Source: JACDAL01 sp963849115
GTDB lineage: Bacteria; Actinomycetota; CADDZG01; WHSQ01
Length of the DNA: 64,000 bases
Direction: 5' to 3'
NCBI GenBank assembly: GCA_963849115.1
Contig: CAWKGK010000009.1
Span: forward strand, 806,001-870,000
The notes under the pieces were generated by a model. It searched no databases. It was not told the DNA's origin and was given only the letters and a program-made list of their open reading frames with translations. The position numbers and the translations under genes are program-made. Of this stretch, positions 42,671 through 52,677 are shown one piece after another (position 1 is the first letter of the stretch; every line of letters starts with the position of its first letter).

Positions 42671-43714
42671 ATGACTACTCTGCCACTCTTTCCAACCTCG
42701 CTCGTGGGCAGTTACCCGCAACCGGAATGGTTGATCGACCGTGCGAAGCTCGCCGGCCGTTTTCCGCCGCGCGTCCGAGCCCGAGAACTGTGGAGAGTCG
42801 AGGGCGATCATCTCGCCCAGGCTCAAGAGGACGCCACGGTGGTTGCGATCAGGGCCCAGGAAGAAGCAAAGCTTGACATCATCACAGACGGAGAGATGCG
42901 GCGGGAGAGTTATTCCAACCACTTCGCAACAGCCCTGGACGGACTGGACCTCGACAATCCCGGCACCGCCTTCGACCGCAGCGGGCACCCCAATCCCGTC
43001 CCTCGCGTGGTCGGCCCGATCGAACGCCCCCGGCCCGTCGGCGCGGCAGACGTTACGTTCCTCCGTGCTCACACCGCCCGCCCGATAAAGATGACCGTGC
43101 CGGGCCCGTTCACGATGTCTCAGCAGGCGCAGAACGACTTCTACCCGGACGACGAATCGCTGGCAATGGCATACGCGGATGTCTGCAACGCAGAGATCCG
43201 TGATCTGTTCGACGCCGGGGCAGACATCGTGCAGGTCGACGAACCCTATATGGAGAGCCGGCCCGATGCTGCTCGCGCTTACGGGCTGGAGGCGCTAAAC
43301 CGGGCGCTCGAGGATGTGGAGGGCACGACCGCGGTTCACATCTGCTTCGGGTATGCCGCGATTATCCACAACCGGCCCCCAGCCTATTCGTTCCTTGCAG
43401 AGCTTGGCGATTGCTCCTGCGAACAGATCTCGATCGAAACCGCGCAGTCGAATCTTGACCTTGGTGTGCTCGCAGACCTAGCCGGCAAGACGATCATCTT
43501 GGGAGTCATCGATCTATCTGACACCGAAATCGAGAAGGTTGAGGTGGTCGCCGAGCGGGTTCGCCGAGCCCTGCCCTTGGTTGAGGCGGATCGTCTCGTG
43601 ATCGCCCCGGACTGCGGGATGAAGTATCTATCGCGTCACTCTGCGCAAGGGAAGATGCATGCCATGTCGGCCGCGGCGGGGCTGCTACGGGCTGAGTTAG
43701 GCGCGGCTCGCTAA
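42671..43714 (+). CDS. MetE C-terminal-like methionine synthase/methyltransferase
   Basis: 347 residues, resembling the C-terminal catalytic half of cobalamin-independent methionine synthase. TSLVGSYPQPEWL is the usual start, EEAKLDIITDGEMRR and QVDEPYMES follow, and zinc ligands are expected in VHICFGY and APDCGMKYL. It lacks the N-terminal MetE domain, so it may use a different methyl donor or thiol, as archaeal and short bacterial forms do. It follows the exonuclease gene by 19 bases. Confidence 0.85.
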   Translation: MTTLPLFPTSLVGSYPQPEWLIDRAKLAGRFPPRVRARELWRVEGDHLAQAQEDATVVAIRAQEEAKLDIITDGEMRRESYSNHFATALDGLDLDNPGTAFDRSGHPNPVPRVVGPIERPRPVGAADVTFLRAHTARPIKMTVPGPFTMSQQAQNDFYPDDESLAMAYADVCNAEIRDLFDAGADIVQVDEPYMESRPDAARAYGLEALNRALEDVEGTTAVHICFGYAAIIHNRPPAYSFLAELGDCSCEQISIETAQSNLDLGVLADLAGKTIILGVIDLSDTEIEKVEVVAERVRRALPLVEADRLVIAPDCGMKYLSRHSAQGKMHAMSAAAGLLRAELGAAR

Positions 43715-43734
43715 CCCGGTGGGATGAACCTCCA

Positions 43735-44571
43735 CTAAATTCGGAAGAACAGGCCGGCGAAGCGTCGAGCGGCGTCCTGATCACCGTATGGGGTGCCGGA
43801 GCGCGCACGACCGAATGCCGTCAAAACGAGACTCGCAGGATCGAAGTCGAGCACCACCTGCGCACCCACTTCGTCGCCTGGTGCGTACACCATGCCATCC
43901 TTCGTGACGTTTATCCGAGTCGTGCCGGAATTTCGTCCCGAGACGCGCACGGCGACGTCCAGATCGCTTCCTTGCAGGCGCGAGGTGTCCGTCGTGGCCT
44001 GCCACAGAACGAACATGAAGGGAACCAGTATGTCGGCCGCGTCTGGATCCAAGAAGTGAGACATCTGCAAGCCCTCACGCACATCCCAACCGTGGACTCC
44101 GTAGTCCATGACCTGGGCGATGGGGTAGAAGAATGCCGGCAACGGTCCCATGTAGGCGTGGACGACCATGAAGCTGTCCCAGTCTTGATCGCCGACTTCA
44201 TCGAACATCGTCATGGCGGTGTCAAAGGCGCTATGGAGACGGCCCAGGAGCTCTTCACGGGGGATGTCTCGGAGTTCCTGCGCGAACTTATCCGCATTGT
44301 GAGCCATTTCGCTCAAAGGAGCGATGCCCTCTGCGGAGTCTCCGCCACGAGTTGTCTCGAAACGCCGGATATAGCCCTCGGTCGTGTCCACGAGATGAGC
44401 GACTATGTCGCGCACCTGCCAGTGGCCCGCCGCCGTAGGCATCTTCCAGTTCTCAGGCACCTCGGCGAGCGTGAAGAAGGCCTGCGCCTCCTTCTGGACG
44501 ATCCGCAACAGATTTTCCTTGGCCGCGAACGTCGTCGCGTTCCATTCCACCTGAGAGATGTCGGTTGCCAT
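43735..44571 (-). CDS. Maleylpyruvate isomerase-family (DinB-like, mycothiol-dependent) protein
   Basis: 278 residues with a GGGAGG site. The N-terminal DinB-like helical bundle supplies the metal-binding His pattern (HWQVRDIVAHLVDTTEGY, then HGWDVREGL near 160), and a C-terminal sterol-carrier-like domain (RVSGRNSGTTRINVTKDG) follows. This is the TIGR03083-type family, several members of which use mycothiol, a thiol made by Actinomycetota. The reaction is not known. It is divergent from the HAD dehalogenase gene. Confidence 0.82.
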   Translation of the reverse strand: MATDISQVEWNATTFAAKENLLRIVQKEAQAFFTLAEVPENWKMPTAAGHWQVRDIVAHLVDTTEGYIRRFETTRGGDSAEGIAPLSEMAHNADKFAQELRDIPREELLGRLHSAFDTAMTMFDEVGDQDWDSFMVVHAYMGPLPAFFYPIAQVMDYGVHGWDVREGLQMSHFLDPDAADILVPFMFVLWQATTDTSRLQGSDLDVAVRVSGRNSGTTRINVTKDGMVYAPGDEVGAQVVLDFDPASLVLTAFGRARSGTPYGDQDAARRFAGLFFRI

Positions 44572-44706
44572 CGGGCCTCCCCTTTCTTGCTGCGATCCGA
44601 TAAGCCGTCAACAGTATTTCACCGGGCGGGGCCTGCTACAAGGGGCAGATAGGGAGCTGCTAGCAAAGGGTACAAGGAGATGCCACACTCGTTCTAAGGA
44701 GGACAC

Positions 44707-45399
44707 ATGACTGGCAGGCCCACCGTCGTTGCGTTCGATGTCAATGAGACGTTGTCCGACATGGAACCGCTGCGCGCACGGTTCGCCACCATCGGCGCGC
44801 CGGAGCATCTGCTAGAGCAGTGGTTCGCGGCCACGCTGCGGGACGGCTTCGCTCTGGCTGCGGCCGGCGCCTTCGCACATTTCTCGGACGTGGCGGCAGA
44901 TACGCTGAGGACGGCGCTATCGGGCGTCGACGATATGCGGCGTGGCTTGGACGACGCGGTGGCGTTCGTGCTGGCGGGCCTTCCGGAGCTCGACGTGCAC
45001 ACCGACGTGCCGGAGGGGATTCGCCGGCTCCACGCCGGCGGCGTGCGACTGGTAACTCTGACCAACGGTTCGGTGGCCATGTCCGAAACCATGCTGGATC
45101 GCGCCGGGGTGCTCGATCACTTCGAGCGGCGCATCTCCGTCGGAGAGGTCCGGCGGTGGAAGCCGGCCGCAGAGCCCTACCTTTACGCTGCCGCTAAATG
45201 CGGTGTGTCGTTGGAGCAAATGGCTCTGATAGCAGTGCACCCGTGGGACACCGACGGAGCGAAGCGAGCGGGTCTTATCACAGGCTGGGCCAACCGCAAG
45301 GGCCATCCCTACCCGCTGTGCTTTCGGGAGCCGGATGTGACCGGCCCTGACCTTCCCACGGTGGCCGACGCGCTTCTGGCACTTGGTGACCGCGGCTAG
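44707..45399 (+). CDS. HAD-superfamily, type II haloacid dehalogenase-like hydrolase
   Basis: 230 residues with AAGGAGG at a good distance. FDVNETLSDME carries the nucleophile D11; LVTLTNGSVAMSE is motif II; Lys in EVRRWKPAAEPY motif III; VHPWDTDGAKRAGL motif IV. These are the residues of type II haloacid dehalogenases. It may act on a 2-haloacid, but phosphatase activity cannot be excluded. Confidence 0.85.
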   Translation: MTGRPTVVAFDVNETLSDMEPLRARFATIGAPEHLLEQWFAATLRDGFALAAAGAFAHFSDVAADTLRTALSGVDDMRRGLDDAVAFVLAGLPELDVHTDVPEGIRRLHAGGVRLVTLTNGSVAMSETMLDRAGVLDHFERRISVGEVRRWKPAAEPYLYAAAKCGVSLEQMALIAVHPWDTDGAKRAGLITGWANRKGHPYPLCFREPDVTGPDLPTVADALLALGDRG

Positions 45400-45500
45400 T
45401 GAAAACCATGGCGGGCGATCGGGGCGACGGACGTGATCTGATGGAGAACCGCTGAATGCTCGTAAGGTGCAAGCCAGACTGTCAACGGAGAGGATGACAA

Positions 45501-45743
45501 ATGGCGGATGAGGACGTTCATTCGAGTATCGATGGGCTGGCGACGGAGGAACACGAGCTGCGCGAACGAGAGGCTCGACAGCCGCTGAGCGAGGAGGAGC
45601 TCAAGCGACTCCAGTGGTTGGAGGTGAAGCTCGACCAGTGCTGGGACCTACTGAGGCAGCGGCGGGCCCGAAGAAATGCCGGGCTCGATCCGGACGAAGC
45701 CCAACTGCGCGACGTCGACACCGTCGAGAACTACCAGCAGTAA
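45501..45743 (+). CDS. DUF2630 family protein
   Basis: 80 residues, all helical and highly charged: SIDGLATEEHELREREA and EEELKRLQWLEVKLDQCWDLLRQRRARRNAGLDPDEA are the DUF2630 signature, a small protein mostly seen in Actinomycetota. GGAGAGG precedes the ATG. Function unknown; the shape suggests a coiled-coil partner protein. It is convergent with alkB. Confidence 0.9.
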   Translation: MADEDVHSSIDGLATEEHELREREARQPLSEEELKRLQWLEVKLDQCWDLLRQRRARRNAGLDPDEAQLRDVDTVENYQQ

Positions 45744-45768
45744 ACGCCCGGCCGGGAGTGCCTCGAAC

Positions 45769-46416
45769 TCAAGTCTTGCCGGCCTCGGAAGCCGTCACTA
45801 GGCCGTGACGGAAGGCGACGCTGATCCGCGGCCCCGCCTTCGCCACCTTCGGCACGGAATGCTCCCAGGTTCGTTGGGTCAGGCCTCCCGTGACCAGCAG
45901 GTCGCCACCTCCCAATGAGAACACGCGAGACCTTCCTCCACCGCTCGGGCGCAGTAGGAAGCGCCGCGCGTGACCAAGAGACACGAGTACCACCAGCGGG
46001 CGCTCGATCTCCTTGTGAATGTGATCGCCGTGCCAGGCGACGCTGTCCTTGCCGTCCCGGTAGAGATTGAAGCCGACGGAGTCGAAGCCGACTCCATAGC
46101 GCTCAGACAGGACCCCGCGCATGGTTTCGACCAGAGCCGGGACGAGTGGCTGATTCGATTCTTTGGACCATTGAGAGGTCAGCCTGGGTTCCAGGACCTT
46201 GCGGTCGTACATGTGGCGAGAGCGCTGTCCCCATTCCCTCTGCTCCAGGACCTCCTGGAAGAGACTGTCGGGCGACAGCACCCAGCCCGGCGCATGATCG
46301 ACCCACGATTCGTCGTCCAGTTCGATGCGTTCGAGCCGGGAGAAGTGACGGTCGATGTCCGGCTCCGAGGTGCCGAAGAGCGTCGGTTGCCAGGAGAGTC
46401 CGAGATGCTCAGCCAT
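45769..46416 (-). CDS. alkB: AlkB-like 2-oxoglutarate/Fe(II) dioxygenase
   Basis: 215 residues. The iron ligands H129 and D131 are in AWHGDHIHKE and H186 in WEHSVPK, with R197 and R203 positioned to hold 2-oxoglutarate (PRISVAFR). SVGFNLYRDGKDS is the nucleotide-recognition region of the AlkB family. It oxidatively removes methyl groups such as 1-methyladenine from DNA or RNA. It complements the glycosylase and methyltransferases elsewhere in the window and is divergent from lhr. Confidence 0.9.
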   Translation of the reverse strand: MAEHLGLSWQPTLFGTSEPDIDRHFSRLERIELDDESWVDHAPGWVLSPDSLFQEVLEQREWGQRSRHMYDRKVLEPRLTSQWSKESNQPLVPALVETMRGVLSERYGVGFDSVGFNLYRDGKDSVAWHGDHIHKEIERPLVVLVSLGHARRFLLRPSGGGRSRVFSLGGGDLLVTGGLTQRTWEHSVPKVAKAGPRISVAFRHGLVTASEAGKT

Positions 46417-46564
46417 CCCCTGTTCCTACAACGAAAGCGAAGCGCCCCCAATTCTGGCTTTGTGTCAGGAAACGTGCAGAATCCGCCCCTAGCCGGCAAG
46501 GAGCCGGCACAGGAGCGGGTCGCGTGGCCAAGCCACGCGGAAAAATGCCGCCCCAGAGAGATGG

Positions 46565-49500
46565 GTGTCGGACCTCAAAGGTAGGCTTGGAGGGATGAAG
46601 ATTCTGGATCACAGCAGCGACATCAAGGGGCTCGTCAACTTTCATCCGGCCGTCCGAGCCTGGTTCGAAAAGCGGTTCCCGCTGGGCCCCACCGAGCCCC
46701 AGGCACGGGCGTGGCCTGAGATCGCAGCCGGGCGCGACACCCTGATCGCGGCCCCCACCGGCTCCGGCAAGACGCTCGCCGCCTTTCTCGTGTGCATAGA
46801 CCGCCTCTACCGCTCCTTTGAAGAGGGCGAGGAAGTGGGGGGCCGATCGCAGGTCGTCTACGTGTCCCCGCTGAAAGCGCTGGCGGTCGACATCCAGCAG
46901 AACCTCGAGGCGCCCCTGGCCGAGATCGCCGCTCTGGCGGTGGACTTGGGACTTCCGGCCCCCGATATCAGGGTCGGCGTGCGCAACGGTGATACGCCTC
47001 CCTCGGTTCGGGCCGCCATGATCAAGCGTCCGCCCAACTTCGTAATCACAACGCCCGAATCCCTCTATCTGCTGCTTACGGCGGAGAAGAGCAGGGCGGC
47101 GTTGCACTCAGTCGACACCGTGATTGTGGACGAGATCCATGCCGCCGCCAGGGACAAACGCGGCTCCCATCTCGCCCTCAGTCTCGAGCGGCTCGAGCAC
47201 GTCTGCGAGCATCGCCCGCAGCGCATCGGCCTCTCGGCGACGCAGCGACCGATCGACCGCCTCGCCCGTCTGCTGGTCGGCACCGGGGGGAATCAAAGCG
47301 AGCCCGAAGCACCCCGCTGCACCATCGTGGACACCGGCCATCAGCGCCACCTCGACCTGGCTCTCGAGCTTCCCGACGGCGAGCTCGAGGCGGTGGCTTC
47401 GGCCGAGCAGCTCGGCGAGGTACTGGATCGCATCGCGGCCCATGTCTTGAGCCACCGCACTACGCTGGTATTCGTCAACACTCGGCGGATGTCTGAGCGC
47501 ATCGCCCACCTGCTCACCGAGCGGCTCGGCGAGGATGCAGTCGCCTCCCATCACGGGAGCCTCTCCAAAGATCGACGCTTGCTCGTCGAGCAGCGGCTGC
47601 GGGCGGGCGATCTGCGAGCGCTCGTAGCGACGGCCTCGCTCGAGCTGGGGATCGACATCGGCCCGGTCGAGCTCGTATGCCAGATCGGCTCGCCTCGCAG
47701 CCTGGCTACCTTTCTACAGCGAGTGGGCCGTTCCGGGCACAGCCGCGCAGGCACCCCCAAGGGCCGCCTTTACCCGTTGACTCGCGACGAGCTGGTCGAG
47801 TGCGCTGCGTTGTTGAGCGGTATTCGTAGCGGGCGACTCGACGCCATCCACCCTCCCATCGCCCCTCTCGACATTCTGGCGCAGCAGATCGTTGCGGAGT
47901 GCGCTGCCGAAGAGTGGAACGAGGACCAGCTCTTCGCCCTGATGACGCGCGCGGAACCCTTTGCGGGACTGAGCAGGGACTGCTTCGATGAGATCGTGGA
48001 GCTCGTGTCGGACGGGATCCAGACCGGCCGGGGACGCCGCGGCGCCTATCTGCATCGCGACCGTGTCGGTGGTGTACTGCGCGGCCGGCGTGGGGCGCGG
48101 CTTGCGGCACTGACCTCGGGAGGGGCAATCCCCGAGTTGGCCGACTACCGCGTGATCGCCGAGCCCGACGACACCTTCGTCGGCACCGTCAACGAGGACT
48201 GGGCCATCGAGAGCATGGCCGGCGACGTGTTCCTGCTGGGAAGCACGTCATGGCGCATACGCCGAATTGAGCCGGGGGCGGTGAGGGTGGTGGACGCTCA
48301 GGGCGCCCCACCATCGGTGCCTTTCTGGCTCGGAGAGGCGCCCGCCCGCACCGACGAGCTGAGCGACGAGATCGCCTCCCTACGCTCGGGGGTCGAGCGC
48401 CACCTCAAAGCCGAGGATCCTTCAGGTGCGTGCGCGTGGCTGCATTCGACGGCGGGACTCGACTCGGTCGCCGCCGACATCATCGTCTGCTATCTCGCCG
48501 CGTCGCGCACGGCTCTGGGCCTGCTGCCGACGCTCGACGATGTCATCTTCGAACGCTTCTTCGACGACACCGGAGGGATGCAGCTAGTCCTGCATGCCCC
48601 TTTCGGAGGGAGGATCAACCGGGGGCTTGGCCTCGCGCTCCGCAAGCGCTTCTGCAAGAGCTTCGACTTCGAGCTCCAGGCGGCAGCCTCAGACGATGCC
48701 ATCGTCCTGTCCCTCGGCCCGCAGCACAGCTTTCCCCTCCCCGATGTGGGGAGGTTCTTGTCGTCGAAGACCGTCGAGGATGTGCTCCAACAAGCGGTGC
48801 TCGACTCGCCCATGTTCGCCTCCCGTTGGCGCTGGAACCTCAACCGCTCTCTGGCGGTGCTGCGTTACAGGGGTGGGAGGAAGAATCCACCGCCGATCCA
48901 GCGCATGGAATCGGACGATCTGATGGCCGCAGTGTTCCCAACCCTTGCGGCGTGCCAGGAGAACATCAGCGGTCCTATTCCGATCCCAGACCACCCTCTC
49001 GTTCGCCAGACCATGTACGACAGCCTGCACGAGGCCATGGACATCGACGGGCTCAGGGCGCTCATAGAAAGCTTCGAGTCCGGCACAGTTCGGATGCACT
49101 TTCGAGACACCACCGAGCCGTCCCCGTTGGCCCACGAGATACTGAGTGCGAGGCCGTACACATTCTTGGACGATGCACCGCTCGAGGAACGGCGAACGCG
49201 GGCTGTGCGGGTACCCCGGAGCCTTCCGCTGGAGGCGACGGATATCGGCCGACTCGATCCCGAAGCCATCGAGCGAGTGCGTGATGAGGTTCGCCCCTCG
49301 CTTCGTAACCCCGACGAGCTCCACGATGTGCTCATTTCACTTGTGGTAGCACGTCCTGCAGCCGAGTGGCAGCGACACTTCGACGCTCTCGTCGAGGCGA
49401 AACGGGCGACAACGGTTTGCATTGAAGGCGGGGCGTTGTGGGTCGCAATCGAAAGCCGGGCCGCGGTCGAGTCCTTGTTCGAGGATGCGCTCTTCGACCC

Positions 49501-50866
49501 CGATCTGGCTCCACCCGCAGCAATCGCTTCCGATCCACCACCAGAGGCGCACACCATCGCTGCGGCCGTCATGCGCGGCCATCTGGATGTCGCCGGGCCC
49601 GCCACTGTTGAGCAGCTCACCTCGGCGACGGGTTTGTCAGAAGATGTGGTATCGAGCGCGCTGCTCCGCCTCGAGGCCGAGGGGTTTGCCTTACGAGGCA
49701 ACTTCTCCTGCCTCGACGAAGAGGAGTTCTGCGCGCGCCGGCTACTCGCCCGCATCCATTCCTACACTCGCAAGCGGCTGCGTAAAGAGATCGAGCCTGT
49801 TTCGTCCCAGGACTTCATGCGCTTCCTGTTGCGCTGGCAGCACGTGGCTCCCGGAACGCAGGTGGCCGGGCGCTCGGGAATGCTGGAGATAGTGGAGCAG
49901 CTGCAGGGCTTCGAGATCCCGGCCGGTGCCTGGGAGGAAGCAGTTCTGCCCAGTCGAGTAGAGGGTTATCGAGCCGACCGGCTCGACTCAGTCTGTCTTT
50001 CGGGCGAGGTGGTCTGGGGGCGGCTCAGCGTCCGGCCGGCCCAGCCGGGCGTTTCCCCCAAGCGCAGCGCGGCCACGCCGTCGCGTGCCACGCCTGTGAG
50101 CCTCGCCTTGCGAGCCGACCTGGAATGGCTTCTACAGGCGGTTCGAGGTGATCAGTCCCCGGCCGAGCCGCGGCCCGGGGCCGGATACGACGTCCTCGAA
50201 TGTCTGCGTTCGAGCGGCGCGCTGTTTCACTCCGACCTGGTGACCGCCAGCGGGCGCCTTCCGACCGAGGTCGAAGAGGGACTGTGGGATGGAGTCGCTC
50301 GCGGGCTGATCACCGCAGACGGCTTCGACGCGGTGCGGAGCCTCCTGTCGGCGCGAACTCGCTGGGCACAGCGCCAGCGGCACCCCCGGAGAGGCCTGCG
50401 ACGTGGAGCCGGAACCGCGGCGCGCGCCGAGGGTCGGTGGTCTCTGTTCCCGGGGGCAGCGCCTATTGAGGATCGGGATGCCGTGGCCGAGGCAGTGGCC
50501 GAACAGCTCCTCTGTCGATGGGGGGTGGTGTGGCGAGACCTGCTCGCGCGCGAGAGCTTGACGCTGCCATGGCGCGAGGTTCTATGGGCGATGCGGCGCC
50601 TCGAGGCTCGGGGCACGATTCGCGGCGGGCGCTTCGTCTCTGGCTTCTCGGGCGAGCAGTACGCGCACATCAGAGCCGTCGAGCTATTACGGTCTGTTCG
50701 GCGAGAGGGGCGCAACGAGGAGGTAGTGAAGCTCTCCGCCGCGGATCCTCTGAACCTGGTCGGGATTGTCACGCCCGGGCCGCGGCTCCCGGCGGTGCGG
50801 ACAAACTCGGTGACATATGTGGACGGTCTTCCGCAGATCGAGGCAACGGGCGAAGCGGCGGGCTGA
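46565..50866 (+). CDS. lhr: Large helicase-related protein Lhr
   Basis: 1433 residues from the GTG at 46565; an ATG at 46595 with an adjacent GGAGG could instead start a 1423-residue form. Superfamily 2 helicase: APTGSGKT at 63-70, DEIH at 189-192, TTPES, SATQRP and the second RecA domain (FVNTRRMSERIAHLL, VGRSGH). Beyond the helicase lie the winged-helix region and the long Lhr C-terminal extension, including winged-helix repeats linked to DNA glycosylase activity in some Lhr proteins. It is a 3'-5' DNA helicase acting in repair of damage such as crosslinks. Confidence 0.93.
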   Translation: MSDLKGRLGGMKILDHSSDIKGLVNFHPAVRAWFEKRFPLGPTEPQARAWPEIAAGRDTLIAAPTGSGKTLAAFLVCIDRLYRSFEEGEEVGGRSQVVYVSPLKALAVDIQQNLEAPLAEIAALAVDLGLPAPDIRVGVRNGDTPPSVRAAMIKRPPNFVITTPESLYLLLTAEKSRAALHSVDTVIVDEIHAAARDKRGSHLALSLERLEHVCEHRPQRIGLSATQRPIDRLARLLVGTGGNQSEPEAPRCTIVDTGHQRHLDLALELPDGELEAVASAEQLGEVLDRIAAHVLSHRTTLVFVNTRRMSERIAHLLTERLGEDAVASHHGSLSKDRRLLVEQRLRAGDLRALVATASLELGIDIGPVELVCQIGSPRSLATFLQRVGRSGHSRAGTPKGRLYPLTRDELVECAALLSGIRSGRLDAIHPPIAPLDILAQQIVAECAAEEWNEDQLFALMTRAEPFAGLSRDCFDEIVELVSDGIQTGRGRRGAYLHRDRVGGVLRGRRGARLAALTSGGAIPELADYRVIAEPDDTFVGTVNEDWAIESMAGDVFLLGSTSWRIRRIEPGAVRVVDAQGAPPSVPFWLGEAPARTDELSDEIASLRSGVERHLKAEDPSGACAWLHSTAGLDSVAADIIVCYLAASRTALGLLPTLDDVIFERFFDDTGGMQLVLHAPFGGRINRGLGLALRKRFCKSFDFELQAAASDDAIVLSLGPQHSFPLPDVGRFLSSKTVEDVLQQAVLDSPMFASRWRWNLNRSLAVLRYRGGRKNPPPIQRMESDDLMAAVFPTLAACQENISGPIPIPDHPLVRQTMYDSLHEAMDIDGLRALIESFESGTVRMHFRDTTEPSPLAHEILSARPYTFLDDAPLEERRTRAVRVPRSLPLEATDIGRLDPEAIERVRDEVRPSLRNPDELHDVLISLVVARPAAEWQRHFDALVEAKRATTVCIEGGALWVAIESRAAVESLFEDALFDPDLAPPAAIASDPPPEAHTIAAAVMRGHLDVAGPATVEQLTSATGLSEDVVSSALLRLEAEGFALRGNFSCLDEEEFCARRLLARIHSYTRKRLRKEIEPVSSQDFMRFLLRWQHVAPGTQVAGRSGMLEIVEQLQGFEIPAGAWEEAVLPSRVEGYRADRLDSVCLSGEVVWGRLSVRPAQPGVSPKRSAATPSRATPVSLALRADLEWLLQAVRGDQSPAEPRPGAGYDVLECLRSSGALFHSDLVTASGRLPTEVEEGLWDGVARGLITADGFDAVRSLLSARTRWAQRQRHPRRGLRRGAGTAARAEGRWSLFPGAAPIEDRDAVAEAVAEQLLCRWGVVWRDLLARESLTLPWREVLWAMRRLEARGTIRGGRFVSGFSGEQYAHIRAVELLRSVRREGRNEEVVKLSAADPLNLVGIVTPGPRLPAVRTNSVTYVDGLPQIEATGEAAG

Positions 50867-50927
50867 CAACGGCTCAAGGCCGGGCCCGCGGTAGGCCGAC
50901 AGGAACTTTGGGCATCCACCTCCTGGC

Positions 50928-52619
50928 TCATCGGCCCGAGCTGCAGCGCAGGACTTCGGGTAGCAGTGAGTTCGGAAAGGCGGCGGCAAACATGTGCTCT
51001 CGGCCGCGGCCCTTGAAGCGAGTCGGAAACCTACCGTCCTCCCAGTTAGCGCGAATGCGGTAGTCGTTGAGGTACCTGGATATCTGCATCAACGAAGTGT
51101 CGACCGCGCGCATCATTTTCTGGTTCACGAAGATCCCTACTGCGGTCATCTCGTCTACCAACGACGAGCCTTCGTGCACACCGAAGTGCTCATTGAGGTC
51201 GCGTTCGAGCGGTCCTTGTTGGACCGGCCAGCCGGGAGAGCGAGAGGGCCGGGGAACGTGGCCGTGGTCGGCCGTAAGGACGAGAACGTAGTCGCGAACC
51301 TCGCGGTTCAAGAATCGAAGTAGCCGTCGCAAAGCTTGGTCCTGGGCTTCGAGCACATCCTCCATCTCGGGGGAATCCATGAAGTATTCGTGTCCGGCGT
51401 AGTCGGTCATTTTGTAGTTGATGAAGAAGAGGTCGGGATCGGAGTTGCGCCCGTATCGTTCCCGGCGAAGGAGTGCCTCGGCCATGTCGGTTTCGTAATG
51501 TACCCATGCGGGGGCGTAGGTCTGCGTGAAGATCTCGTGGCCCATCCAGAGCCCGTCCGCCAGTCCATCTGAGCGGTCCGATGCGGCCGCGTGGTCGGAG
51601 AAACCAGGATAGCTGTAAAGATAAGAGGGGGTCGAGTAGTAGCTGGAATTGCTTCCAATGTTGCCGTTGAGAAGAAGTATCGCGACATGATCGCTGTCTC
51701 CACCGCTCATTCCCGCGCCATGCCCCATCATCCCCAGGTGCCAGTCGCTCCACCCAAGCATTCCCACCTTCGGCCGGTTGCCGAGGGCCGCGTCGATGTC
51801 GTCGCCATAGGTACTCAACTTGAGATCAAGGGGGCTGGTTTCTTCGAACGCCTCGACGACCGAGTTGTTCTTGCGAAGAAAGATGCCGGCCACCTGGTGC
51901 TTGCGGGGAAACGCTCCCGTGCCAAGGGTTGCATGCGTTGAAGGTGTTATCGATGGGGAAGAGCCCACCGTCGCATTTAGATACGAGGTGCCCTCGCGCT
52001 CTAGCCGCCTCAATGTCGGCCAACTCTTGGGCCATCGTTCGAGGACGTTTCGACCCACCCCGTCCCAAACCACCGTCACGATCAATCTTGGTTTGCCGTC
52101 GGCACCGGGGACCAGAGCCTCCTCGAGAATGTCGCCGTCCCGGGAGGGCAGTCGCACTTTCAAGGATCGACCAACGGTTGGATACACGTCCGCGATAGTG
52201 ACGGGTCTGTGCACACGCCCAGACGCCCTGATTCGTCTTGGCCCGTAGAGCACCAAAGGCACCTGCTGAAGGTACTCGAAGGGTCCAGAGTGATTTACGG
52301 AATAGAAACCACCGGGGAAGTTGGGGAGGCTGGGAACGATCGAGATGTCCTCGGAGCGAGCGGGAACATAGCCCCGCCAGATGCGCTCCAGCCATCCGTC
52401 TTTCAGTCCGCAGCCCCGGCGCAGGGGATCGTCGGACGCGAAGGTGCCGGATCCTGGCTCTGGCTTGCTTTGCCCTGCACCGCTCCCTTTGGCGCGAGGC
52501 GGAGCTTTGCGATTCGGAGCAGTTGTCGGCGAGGTTCGCTGGCAGGCGAAGGCCGGCAGGAGAAGTGCGACTATTACCGTGTAGACCCACCTGAAGCGGT
52601 TTGCGCGGGGAAGGGTCAT
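50928..52619 (-). CDS. Alkaline phosphatase-superfamily lipoprotein
   Basis: 563 residues with a lipobox (LLLPAFAC, Cys at 26), so lipid-anchored outside. The alkaline phosphatase core is VVWDGVGRNVLERWP (metal Asp), SSPSITPSTHATLGTG with the nucleophile Thr or Ser, and VLTADHGHVPRPS (metal Asp/His). Such proteins include nucleotide pyrophosphatases/phosphodiesterases and phosphonate or sulfate ester hydrolases. About the first 160 residues before the core are specific to this protein and proline-rich. It is convergent with lhr and divergent from chrA. Confidence 0.82.
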   Translation of the reverse strand: MTLPRANRFRWVYTVIVALLLPAFACQRTSPTTAPNRKAPPRAKGSGAGQSKPEPGSGTFASDDPLRRGCGLKDGWLERIWRGYVPARSEDISIVPSLPNFPGGFYSVNHSGPFEYLQQVPLVLYGPRRIRASGRVHRPVTIADVYPTVGRSLKVRLPSRDGDILEEALVPGADGKPRLIVTVVWDGVGRNVLERWPKSWPTLRRLEREGTSYLNATVGSSPSITPSTHATLGTGAFPRKHQVAGIFLRKNNSVVEAFEETSPLDLKLSTYGDDIDAALGNRPKVGMLGWSDWHLGMMGHGAGMSGGDSDHVAILLLNGNIGSNSSYYSTPSYLYSYPGFSDHAAASDRSDGLADGLWMGHEIFTQTYAPAWVHYETDMAEALLRRERYGRNSDPDLFFINYKMTDYAGHEYFMDSPEMEDVLEAQDQALRRLLRFLNREVRDYVLVLTADHGHVPRPSRSPGWPVQQGPLERDLNEHFGVHEGSSLVDEMTAVGIFVNQKMMRAVDTSLMQISRYLNDYRIRANWEDGRFPTRFKGRGREHMFAAAFPNSLLPEVLRCSSGR

Positions 52620-52677
52620 CGGAGCGACGATACCTTTGGCTCGAACGTGGGTCGTCCCAACACGTTAGAATCGTGCC

